From: QKTW01 sp052161885 | GTDB taxonomy: Bacteria; Bacteroidota; Bacteroidia; Chitinophagales; Chitinophagaceae | NCBI GenBank assembly: GCA_052161885.1 | Contig: CP197396.1 | Location: forward strand, 3,968,001-4,032,000 | Length of the DNA: 64,000 nucleotides | Direction: 5' to 3' | Part shown: piece after piece, positions 16,332 to 23,637 of the stretch | Layout: each line of letters starts with the position of its first letter | Numbering within the stretch: the first letter of the stretch is position 1 | The notes under the pieces: model-generated | The model's input: only the letters and a program-made list of their open reading frames with translations | What the model was told of the DNA's origin: nothing | Database searches by the model: none | Position numbers and translations under genes: made by a program

Positions 16332-17417
16332 ATGCAAGGAAAAATAAAAGTACTCTATATTGATGACGAAATAAACAACCTGCACAGCTTCAGGGCTGCA
16401 TTCAGGCACGATTACCAGGTGCTTACATCCGGCACTACAGATGAGGCTGTGAACCAGCTCCGGTCTCACCCCGATATTGCTGTGATCATAAGCGACCAGC
16501 GCATGCCCAATAAAACAGGGGTTGAGTTTTTTGAAGAGATCAGGAATGATTTTTCTTTGCCCGTGCGTATGCTGATCACCGGGTATACCGATGTAGAAGC
16601 AGTTATTGAAGCGATTAACAGGGGACAGATATTCAGGTATATCAAGAAGCCCTGGTCTGAAATGGATGTAAAATCAGCCATTGAAGAAGGTTACAGTTAT
16701 TACGTAACCACTTCTTTACTGGCGGAGAAGAATAAGGAGCTGCAGAAAGCATATAATGAGCTGGACAAATTTGCTTACAGCGTAACACACGATCTGCGCA
16801 GCCCTATATTGAGCGTATTGGGCGCAATTAATATTGCCAAAACAACAGAAGATCCTAAAGAAGTGCAGGAAATGGTAGACCTGATGGAAAAAGCGATGCA
16901 CAAGCTGGATAACTTCATCCATAACATTCACGACTATTATAACCTGAGACGCGGCGAACTGGAAATAAAAGAGATCAATTTCCCCGATCTTATCGACCAG
17001 CTGAAAGACATCTTTGACCTGAGCAGCAAGACAAACGATATTACATTTACCATAGACCAGGATATAAAAGGTGGTTTCCGCAGTGATGAAACCTCTCTGC
17101 TTATCATTCTGAACAATCTTTTATCCAATGCATTTAAATACCAGAAAAAAAATACAGAAGGTAAGTTTGTAAAACTGGATATAGCGGTACATGACAACAT
17201 ACTTACCATAGCAGTAAGTGATAATGGAATTGGTATACACGAGAACTATCTTCAGTATATCTTTGACATGTTTTACAGGGCTACTACAGAAGAATTCGGT
17301 TCGGGTTTTGGCTTGTACAATGTAAAAGATGCGCTGACAAAGCTGGGTGGCGAAATAGATGTTACCTCCAGGAAAGACGAAGGCACCACTTTTAAGTTAA
17401 CTATTCCGGGTAAGTAG
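16332..17417 (+). CDS. Receiver-histidine kinase hybrid (cytoplasmic)
   Basis: 361 residues: an N-terminal receiver (about 4-120) with D11/D12, Asp55 in VIISDQRMPNKTG and Lys-Pro in YIKKPWSE, then a helical linker. The HisKA H-box KFAYSVTHDLRSPIL has His153, and the HATPase domain includes LLIILNNLLSNAFKYQ, VSDNGIGI and GSGFGLYNVKDAL. It has no transmembrane segment. It probably takes phosphate or a protein signal through its receiver and modulates its own kinase. It directly precedes the next receiver gene with no gap (TAG then ATG), so the two are translationally linked. Confidence 0.92.
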   Translation: MQGKIKVLYIDDEINNLHSFRAAFRHDYQVLTSGTTDEAVNQLRSHPDIAVIISDQRMPNKTGVEFFEEIRNDFSLPVRMLITGYTDVEAVIEAINRGQIFRYIKKPWSEMDVKSAIEEGYSYYVTTSLLAEKNKELQKAYNELDKFAYSVTHDLRSPILSVLGAINIAKTTEDPKEVQEMVDLMEKAMHKLDNFIHNIHDYYNLRRGELEIKEINFPDLIDQLKDIFDLSSKTNDITFTIDQDIKGGFRSDETSLLIILNNLLSNAFKYQKKNTEGKFVKLDIAVHDNILTIAVSDNGIGIHENYLQYIFDMFYRATTEEFGSGFGLYNVKDALTKLGGEIDVTSRKDEGTTFKLTIPGK

Positions 17418-17825
17418 ATGAACGCGCAGAAATTTCATTTTATAATCATAGACGACAATTTTTTTGACTGCCGTATTGCTGAGAAGGTGATACAGAACAC
17501 CAATCTGTCTGCATCTATCCGCACATTCCAGGCGGCCTCCGAAGCGATTGACTATATTAGAGATGCGGATTATACAGAGCCCGAAAATAAAACGGTACTG
17601 CTGGTAGATATACAGATGCCCATCATGGATGGCTTTGGTTTTGTATCTGCATTTGAGCAGCTGCCTGACGAGATCAGGGAGCGGTATTATGTTTATTTTA
17701 TTACCTCTTCTATTAATGAAAATGACAAGAACAGGAGTAACGGGTTCCGTTCTGTACAAAAATTTCTGAACAAGCCGCTTACCACAGCGATCGTAAACGA
17801 AATTTGTATTTCACATTCCCTGTAG
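17418..17825 (+). CDS. Single-domain response regulator (CheY/Rcp1-like)
   Basis: 135 residues, receiver only: FIIIDDN (D12/D13), Asp64 in LLVDIQMPIMDG, a Thr/Ser switch in YFITSSINENDKN and Lys in FLNKPLTT. It has no output domain. It starts on the base after the hybrid kinase stop. It is probably the phospho-acceptor of that kinase, passing phosphate on to a partner such as the NarL-type regulator at 9893 (inference). It ends 8 bp from the stop of the convergent Ldh-family gene, with no visible terminator between them. Confidence 0.9.
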   Translation: MNAQKFHFIIIDDNFFDCRIAEKVIQNTNLSASIRTFQAASEAIDYIRDADYTEPENKTVLLVDIQMPIMDGFGFVSAFEQLPDEIRERYYVYFITSSINENDKNRSNGFRSVQKFLNKPLTTAIVNEICISHSL

Positions 17826-17833
17826 CATTAAGC

Positions 17834-18910
17834 TTACAGACCGATCCCCATCTTTTCGCCCAGCTGTTTTAAATCCTCCACCACACTGGCTACAACAGGT
17901 ATTCCTGCTTTCATTCGTTCTGTTTCGTATTCCCTTTCCGGATCTCCGGGTATCAGTACACGGTCTTGTCCGGGTATAGTTTCTGCATTTCTGAAGCGGC
18001 GTATCCAGTTATCCATATGTTCTTTAAACTCCGCAGCAGGACGGAAAGCATCTGTACGCATAGCCCCAAAGAAATGCCCCAGGCCTTCGCCCGGCATATT
18101 TTCAGGCATAGGCACATAGGCCGGGAACGGAGGCGCCCACGGCCCGTAACTTGCGCCGCTCAGCACTGCCGAGAAAATATCTACGATACTGCCCAATGCA
18201 TAACCTTTATGACTGCCATGCTCCCGGTCGCTGCCCAGCGGCAGCAGGGAGCCTTGCTTCTTCAATATATTGGCATCCGTTGATGGCTGTCCGTCCTTAT
18301 CCTGCACCCAGCCAAGTGGAGCATCGGCATTCTTACGCTGCAGAATTTCCAGCTTGCCATTGGCAGCAGTGGTGGTAGCCATATCTGCCACAAAAGGCGG
18401 CTCTGTACCGGCAGGAACAGCCACGGCTATAGGATTAGTGCCCAGCATGCGTTCTGTGGAAAATGTAGGTGCTACCAGTGCGCTGGCATTGGTCATAGCC
18501 ATACCTATCATATCATGCTCCAGCGCCATCATAGCATGATACCCGGCGATGCCGAAATGGTTGCTGTTACGCACGCTTACCCAGCCCGTTCCTGCATTTT
18601 TAGCCTTGTCTATAGCTACCTGCATGGCAAACGGAGCTACAACCAGCCCCAGGCCTGCATCTCCGTCTATTACAGCCGTAGAGGGTGTTTCATGTACAAT
18701 GCGTATATGCGGTGTGGTGTTGATGCGGCCGGCTTCTTTGAGGCGTATGTACCCGGTAAGGCGGGCTACACCATGACTGTCTATACCGCGCAGATCGGCA
18801 GAGAGCAGCACCTTTGCGGCAAGGGCAGCATCTTTTTCAGAACAGCCTGCTTTGAGGAAAATATTATAAGTAAAGTCGTATAGTTGCCTGTACGTGAAAA
18901 CTGCTTCCAT
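17834..18910 (-). CDS. Ldh-family (malate/L-lactate/ureidoglycolate-type) NAD(P)-dependent oxidoreductase
   Basis: A 358-residue member of the LDH2/MDG2 family, not related to classical lactate dehydrogenase. Typical motifs are DSHGVARL (about 43-50), VSVRNSNHFGIAGYH (catalytic His region), TNASALVAP, LGTNPIAVAVP, and HKGYALGSIVDIF near the middle. The family reduces or oxidises 2-keto/2-hydroxy acids with NAD(P). The neighbouring sugar-acid catabolic genes suggest a 2-keto-3-deoxy or 2,3-diketo sugar acid as substrate (inference). It is transcribed leftwards, away from the 18.9-19.3 kb gap. Confidence 0.9.
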   Translation of the reverse strand: MEAVFTYRQLYDFTYNIFLKAGCSEKDAALAAKVLLSADLRGIDSHGVARLTGYIRLKEAGRINTTPHIRIVHETPSTAVIDGDAGLGLVVAPFAMQVAIDKAKNAGTGWVSVRNSNHFGIAGYHAMMALEHDMIGMAMTNASALVAPTFSTERMLGTNPIAVAVPAGTEPPFVADMATTTAANGKLEILQRKNADAPLGWVQDKDGQPSTDANILKKQGSLLPLGSDREHGSHKGYALGSIVDIFSAVLSGASYGPWAPPFPAYVPMPENMPGEGLGHFFGAMRTDAFRPAAEFKEHMDNWIRRFRNAETIPGQDRVLIPGDPEREYETERMKAGIPVVASVVEDLKQLGEKMGIGL

Positions 18911-19141
18911 AACTGCGGTATAAACAATCCTGCGAAGATATGGCTTTTTGATCCGGGTGGGATATAGTAATGAGCGAGTATTTAGAGCTAATAAACATCT
19001 GATGAAACGTTCTACCCGTTAAATACGAAAGTCTTATATTTTTTTTGATAAAGCTATAATTGCAATTCTTGGAACTACAATAATGAAAAAAATAGCGAAG
19101 CCATCAGCCGATCACCTGACACATGGGAAATCGCATCATTT

Positions 19142-19219
19142 ATGTTTCAATGCCAATCCTGTTTTGGTGAGGATGAACCTTGCAATGTATGTGGCGGGAG
19201 CGACTGGGGCGTATTATAA
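19142..19219 (+). CDS. Possible 25-residue peptide with two CxxC knuckles
   Basis: ATG 19142 to TAA 19217-19219 encodes a peptide with Cys pairs CQSC and CNVC separated by six residues (FGEDEP), then GGSDWGVL. The same frame is open further upstream to about 19052 but contains no start codon there. The Cys spacing is that of a zinc knuckle. It ends six bases before a strong hairpin terminator. It may be a real micro-protein, the remnant of a larger zinc-ribbon protein, or chance. Confidence 0.25.
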   Translation: MFQCQSCFGEDEPCNVCGGSDWGVL

Positions 19220-19259
19220 AAAAGAAAAGTGTCCGGCATTTTTTGTGCCGGACACTTTT
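19213..19259. terminator. Strong hairpin terminator for the TetR gene
   Basis: A perfect 14-bp stem, AAAAGTGTCCGGCA/TGCCGGACACTTTT. On the minus strand it is followed by CTTTTTTATAA, about 20 bp after the TetR stop. It could also end a short plus-strand transcript. Confidence 0.85.
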
Positions 19260-19280
19260 ACGTAGTGCTCCTAGTATGTT

Positions 19281-19829
19281 TTATGCCGTTACCCGGCTGG
19301 TGTACTTATTTTTTATAAACCGTATCATCTCCTGCATGCCGGTAGCGCCTTTCCATACATGGTTTTTCCAGAGTGCATCTATCAGCAGTAATACAAACTC
19401 TGTTTCCTGCTCCGGCTGTGCATAACCGAGGTCTGCAAACGCTTTATGGAGCAGCGTATTCACCGGCTGCATAAAATGCTGATGGCTTTTCATCGACAGC
19501 TCCATGTCCAGCAGGCGGTACTGCATCTTCCAGAAATAAGGTTCTTCTGTGATCAGCTTGTAAGGCAGGTCCAGCACTTTCATAATGAGCTCATGCGGAT
19601 TCTGCTCGCGCAGCATGCCCCTGTTTTGCTCTACCACACGCATATAGCCTGTTTTGATCACGTAGGCCAGCAGGTGTTCTTTATTCCCGTAATGCTTAAA
19701 GATCAGGGCTTCGGACACCCCGGCCTCTTTGGCAATGAGCTGTGTGGAGGTGGTGTCATATCCACGCTCGGCAAACAGCTGCAATGCTATGTCTGCAATC
19801 TTTTGTTTACGGCTTGTTTCTTTTTCCAT
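19281..19829 (-). CDS. TetR/AcrR family regulator
   Basis: 182 residues. The N-terminal helix-turn-helix is typical (RKQKIADIALQLFAERGYDTTSTQLIAKEAGVSEALIFKHYGNKEHLL, shown in segments of the family pattern at residues 7-55). The C-terminal ligand domain is helical, and nothing in it identifies a ligand. It starts 34 bp after the stop of the aldolase gene on the same strand, so it may be the last gene of the kdgK-eda unit. It could repress that unit or a distant efflux gene. A strong terminator follows. Confidence 0.9.
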   Translation of the reverse strand: MEKETSRKQKIADIALQLFAERGYDTTSTQLIAKEAGVSEALIFKHYGNKEHLLAYVIKTGYMRVVEQNRGMLREQNPHELIMKVLDLPYKLITEEPYFWKMQYRLLDMELSMKSHQHFMQPVNTLLHKAFADLGYAQPEQETEFVLLLIDALWKNHVWKGATGMQEMIRFIKNKYTSRVTA

Positions 19830-19863
19830 ATAACACGCTTCTGCGGTTTATCACACATAATAT

Positions 19864-20526
19864 TTATTGGCAGGCACGTATTGTTTCAATTGTCTGCCGG
19901 GTAATTTCTGTAAGCTTTTCATACTGTCCGGATTCCATTATCTCCTTTGTTACCAGCTTGCTGCCCATGCCCACAGCGGCTACTCCGGCAGAAAACCATG
20001 CTTCCAGGTTGTCTCTGCTGGTGTCTACACCACCGGTAGGCATGAAGTCAAGATAAGGAAAAATTTCTTTTACTGCGGAGATGTACCCCGGTCCGGCAAG
20101 ACTGCCAGGAAAAATCTTCACCAGTGATGCACCGGCAGTTTCTGCAGTAAAGATTTCTGTATTGGTAAAGCAGCCCGGTATCCACAGCAGATTACGCTCA
20201 TGCACTACCTGTGCTACCTGGGGGCTTACGATAGGGCATACCACGAAGTCGGCCCCGCGATCCATGAATATTTTAGCTGCTTCAACCGTTTTTATGGTGC
20301 CCACACCCAGCTGCAGGCCAGGGAGTTCTTTGGATGTATAATGGCGCAGTATGTCAAAATTGTCCGCGGCATGTTTTCCGCGATTGGTATATTCTACCAG
20401 CCGTACACCGCCATCATACAGGGCTTTCAGCACATTCTTGCTTACTTCTGCACTGTCGTGGTAATACAGCGGCATAAAACGCTCGCGGTGTAATAATTCC
20501 AGTGTTGCTGCTTTTCCGTTGTTCAT
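19864..20526 (-). CDS. eda: KDPG/KHG-type aldolase
   Basis: A 220-residue class I aldolase of the Eda family, which splits 2-keto-3-deoxy-6-phosphogluconate (or the galactonate analogue) into pyruvate and glyceraldehyde 3-phosphate. The Schiff-base Lys lies in ASLVKIFPGS, with the phosphate-binding region DFMPTGGVDTS. The early Glu is in RLVEYTNRG (families often read FTxR). The start overlaps the kinase stop by 4 bp (20523-20526), so kinase and aldolase are translationally coupled. That fits phosphorylation of the keto-deoxy sugar acid followed by cleavage. Confidence 0.92.
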   Translation of the reverse strand: MNNGKAATLELLHRERFMPLYYHDSAEVSKNVLKALYDGGVRLVEYTNRGKHAADNFDILRHYTSKELPGLQLGVGTIKTVEAAKIFMDRGADFVVCPIVSPQVAQVVHERNLLWIPGCFTNTEIFTAETAGASLVKIFPGSLAGPGYISAVKEIFPYLDFMPTGGVDTSRDNLEAWFSAGVAAVGMGSKLVTKEIMESGQYEKLTEITRQTIETIRACQ

Positions 20527-21557
20527 GAGTGTATGTATTTTTTTACTTCTTCCTGGTTGAGGGTTGTAAAATCGCCCTGCACAAATAGTTTTGAATATGC
20601 GGCTGCAGTTGCATAATCGATAATGCCCTGCGTGCCCAATTGATTGTAATATCCGTAGATAAGGCCGCCCATAAAGCAGTCGCCGCTGCCTACTTTGTCT
20701 ATTATTTTTTCGGTGGTATAAGTTTTCGAATGATATTGTGCGGTTTCTTCATCCAGCGACGCGTAGTAGGTTATATTACCATCGTCTGCTGTAAAGCGGA
20801 ATGTATTGGCTACTGCTTTACTCTTTTTAAATCGTCTGATGATTTCTGTTGAAGATCTGCGTGCATGCTCCAGATAAGATTTCTGTGTATCTGCATCAAT
20901 AAGTTCCTGTATCAGCGGTATATCCAGCATTTTGTTTGCTGCCCAGATGTTACCCATGATGAGATCGCAATATTGCACCAGCTGCGGCATTATTTCAGCC
21001 GGCTCTTTGCCATACTTCCAAAGGGCAGGACGGTAATTGAGGTCTACTGAAATGGTAATACCCTTTGCTGCTGCGGCCTTTAACGCTTCTTGGCACATAT
21101 CTGCCACCTGCTGGTTCAATGCCGGGCTGATGGCGCTGAAATGAAACCAGTGTACATCCTGCAATATTTCATCCCAGTTGATCATACCGGGTTTCAGGCG
21201 GGCAAATGCAGAATGTTCACGGTCGTAGATAACTGCATTGTTCTTCATATCTGTACCCACCGGCATATAAAAGGAGCCGACACGTCCTTCACAATACAAA
21301 ACGGGCGTTGTGTCTACCCGCAATGTTTCCAGGCTATGTATCAGTTGATGCGCCAGGTGATTGTCTGGCATGGCGGTGCAGTAGGAGGCCGGTACTTTCC
21401 ATAATGCGAGCGCCCTTGCGACATTCGCTTCTGCGCCGCCTATGTATACCGGCATGGCTTTGTGCTGTATCCATGATCCGTCTGCTTCTGGTGTGTAACG
21501 CAATAAAAGCTCACCAAAGCACAATACTTTTTTTATACGATTATCTGCCAGGCGCAT
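20523..21557 (-). CDS. kdgK: PfkB-family sugar kinase, probable 2-keto-3-deoxygluconate kinase
   Basis: 344 residues. N-terminal VLCFGELLLRYTP and VYIGGAEANVARALALW are typical of KDG kinases. The ATP/catalytic signature is KVGSGDCFMGGLIYG (about 287-301), with the catalytic Asp in GSGDCF. It phosphorylates 2-keto-3-deoxy sugar acids at C6 with ATP. The 4-bp overlap with eda supports this substrate. 2-keto-3-deoxygalactonate is an alternative, because neither enzyme reveals its stereochemistry by motif. Confidence 0.88.
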   Translation of the reverse strand: MRLADNRIKKVLCFGELLLRYTPEADGSWIQHKAMPVYIGGAEANVARALALWKVPASYCTAMPDNHLAHQLIHSLETLRVDTTPVLYCEGRVGSFYMPVGTDMKNNAVIYDREHSAFARLKPGMINWDEILQDVHWFHFSAISPALNQQVADMCQEALKAAAAKGITISVDLNYRPALWKYGKEPAEIMPQLVQYCDLIMGNIWAANKMLDIPLIQELIDADTQKSYLEHARRSSTEIIRRFKKSKAVANTFRFTADDGNITYYASLDEETAQYHSKTYTTEKIIDKVGSGDCFMGGLIYGYYNQLGTQGIIDYATAAAYSKLFVQGDFTTLNQEEVKKYIHS

Positions 21558-21669
21558 ATGTCTCAGTATTCAGATTTATTATTTATCTACAATCAGTATG
21601 TGTACAGGTTTAGGAAAATGCGACTTTGTTTTTTCTGTTCATTTATCACTACGTGTTCCTGTGCTCCGC

Positions 21670-21677
21670 TATATTTG
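21670..21677 (+). promoter_or_regulatory. -7 promoter box of the aldose 1-epimerase gene
   Basis: A perfect TATATTTG. No good -33 element was seen at the right distance. It implies a start of transcription near 21684, favouring translation from ATG 21705 over ATG 21690. Confidence 0.45.
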
Positions 21678-21704
21678 TAAGACGGTCAAATGGCCGCGTA
21701 TCGT

Positions 21705-22730
21705 ATGAATATATCACGGAAAGTGTGGGGCGATGTTAACGGAGCGCCTGTTTATCTTTTTACTTTCAGCAATGCACGTGGTCAACAGGTAAGTATCACC
21801 AATTACGGCTGTATTGTTACACAGTGGCTGGCTCCGGACAAGCAAGGTAATCAATCCGACGTTGTGCTGGGCTTTGGCAGCCTGGACAAATATCTTGCCG
21901 GGCATCCGCACTTTGGAGCTATTGCCGGTCGTGTGGCCAATCGTATTGCCAATGGTAAATTCTGCATTGGTAATACTGAGTATGCACTTGCAGTTAACAA
22001 CGGGCCGCATCATCTGCACGGTGGCATCAACGGCTTTGATAAAAAGGTATGGGAGCCTGCTGTAACGGCAGATGATACACTTCAATTACGCTACACCAGT
22101 TCGGACGGTGAAGAAGGATATCCTGGAAACCTTGATGTGCGGGTCACCTACCGGTTTACCGATGATAACGAACTGGTGATCACTTTTGATGCGACTACCG
22201 ATCATACTACGCCGGTAAATCTCACCAATCACTCTTATTTTAATCTCAGCGGTGATTGCAGCCGGTTGATTTTAAATCATGAGCTTGTTATCCATGCAAC
22301 AGCTTATACGCCTTCAGATGCCGGTTATATTCCTACCGGGGAGATTGTCCCTGTGCATGGCACCCCGCTTGATTTTATGGTAAAGCATGCAATAGGAGAC
22401 CGTATTGAAGCTGCCGGCGGTTACGATCATAACTTTGTGCTGGATCATGCGGATGGAAGCATACGAAAAGTTGCTGAGCTGAGTGAAGCTGCAAGCGGCC
22501 GCAGGCTGGAAGTATTTACAGACCTTCCGGGGCTTCAGCTGTACACTGGCAACAGCCTGGACGGCACACTTCGTACCGATGAAGGAAAAGCAATTAAAAA
22601 GCATGCGGCGCTATGTCTCGAAACACAAGGCTTTCCTGATGCGGTAAATAAACCTTCCTTTCCTTCTGTGCTGTTGCATCCGGGTGAACACTATCATACT
22701 ACCACCTGTTACAGGCTTACAGTGTCCTGA
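21705..22730 (+). CDS. galM: Aldose 1-epimerase (galactose mutarotase type)
   Basis: About 341 residues from MNISRKVWGD. It interconverts alpha and beta anomers of aldohexoses. Visible signatures are SITNYGCIVTQW, GRVANRIANGKF, NNGPHHLHGGINGFDKKVW (active-site His), LTNHSYFNLSG (second His) and a C-terminal CLETQGFPDAVN with the catalytic Glu. There is no signal peptide, so it is cytoplasmic. It lies on the opposite strand within the minus-strand sugar-acid genes, with its own promoter, and would feed the right anomer to a dehydrogenase. ATG 21690 is a possible earlier start. Confidence 0.93.
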   Translation: MNISRKVWGDVNGAPVYLFTFSNARGQQVSITNYGCIVTQWLAPDKQGNQSDVVLGFGSLDKYLAGHPHFGAIAGRVANRIANGKFCIGNTEYALAVNNGPHHLHGGINGFDKKVWEPAVTADDTLQLRYTSSDGEEGYPGNLDVRVTYRFTDDNELVITFDATTDHTTPVNLTNHSYFNLSGDCSRLILNHELVIHATAYTPSDAGYIPTGEIVPVHGTPLDFMVKHAIGDRIEAAGGYDHNFVLDHADGSIRKVAELSEAASGRRLEVFTDLPGLQLYTGNSLDGTLRTDEGKAIKKHAALCLETQGFPDAVNKPSFPSVLLHPGEHYHTTTCYRLTVS

Positions 22731-22785
22731 TGTCAAAGAAACTTCTTATTGTATCATAGTCCGGCCCAGCTCACTACGACATATG

Positions 22786-23562
22786 TCAATGCTCATGCGG
22801 TGGTACACTTACTACCGACCAGCCGCCATCTACCACGAGGCTTTGTCCCGTTATATGCCTTGACGCCGGCGACACTAAGAACAAGGCGGCATTAGCCACG
22901 TCAGCGACAGTTGCAGGTCTGCCCATCGGTGTTATCTGCGCCCACAGCTCCTCGTAGTTAGCTACCTGCTGTAGTGTTCTTGTTGTAAGCGTAGCTCCCG
23001 GCGCCACAGCATTGACGGATATGTTGTACTGCGATAATTCTATTACAAGATTTTTTGCCAGCATTTCCAGTGCCGCTTTGGTCATGGAGTAGGTAGCCAG
23101 ATCTTTGTTGGCCACATGTGCATTTACCGAAGACATGAAGAGGATGCTGCCACCGTTGCCCTGAACACGCATCTGTTTTGCTGCAGCCTGTGCCAGGAAA
23201 AAGCTGCCCGCCATATTTACGTGCAGCACACGGCTGAAAGCGTCTGGTGTATATTCGAAAAAGTCGCCGAAAAGCGTAATGCCGGCATTGGCTATCGCTA
23301 TGGTAAGTCCGCCAAACTGCTCTGCAGCAGCAGATACCATTGCCTGTATTGTTTCCGGTTCAGATGCATCGCCGGTAACGCCATAACAACTTCCGCCGGC
23401 TTGTGCTATGTTACTGACTGCCTGCCGAAGCAAGGCATCATCTGCATCATTAATGATAACAGCAGCACCTTGTAAAGCCAGCTGTGTGGCTATTTCCAGC
23501 CCTATCCCCTGACCGGCACCGGTTACTATTGCTACCTGCTCTTTAAATATGTTTTGTTGCAT
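22786..23562 (-). CDS. SDR-family dehydrogenase, probable sugar dehydrogenase
   Basis: A 258-residue classical short-chain dehydrogenase. It has TGAGQGIG (coenzyme loop, residues 15-22), D in INDAD after beta-2 (suggesting NAD preference), NAG in IANAGIT, catalytic Ser in FMSSVNAH, YSMTK (Tyr/Lys pair) and the C-terminal GQSLVVDGGW. It is 75 bp downstream of the dehydratase gene on the same strand and so probably co-transcribed. It likely oxidises an aldose to its lactone or interconverts a keto acid before dehydration. The exact sugar is not deducible. Confidence 0.9.
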   Translation of the reverse strand: MQQNIFKEQVAIVTGAGQGIGLEIATQLALQGAAVIINDADDALLRQAVSNIAQAGGSCYGVTGDASEPETIQAMVSAAAEQFGGLTIAIANAGITLFGDFFEYTPDAFSRVLHVNMAGSFFLAQAAAKQMRVQGNGGSILFMSSVNAHVANKDLATYSMTKAALEMLAKNLVIELSQYNISVNAVAPGATLTTRTLQQVANYEELWAQITPMGRPATVADVANAALFLVSPASRHITGQSLVVDGGWSVVSVPPHEH

Positions 23563-23637
23563 TAATAGACGTTGTTAAATAAGCGCTCCTGTTTTTAATT
23601 TCCCTCCGGATTGTTCAGGATTACAATCTAATAAAAA

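Larger units (their letters stand above)
18911..19280. other. 370-bp gap between Ldh-family gene and TetR gene
   Basis: AT-rich, with a long T run at 19039-19046. It holds the 25-residue Cys-pair ORF (19142-19219) and the hairpin at 19213-19259, and must hold the promoter of the Ldh gene. No perfect TAnnTTTG box was seen. Nothing else is recognisable. Confidence 0.6.

Noticed and set aside
19083..19265. 60-residue plus-strand ORF starting MKKIAKP
   Set aside because: Its reading frame runs right through the 14-bp terminator stem and has no recognisable fold; the overlapping CxxC frame is the more interesting option.
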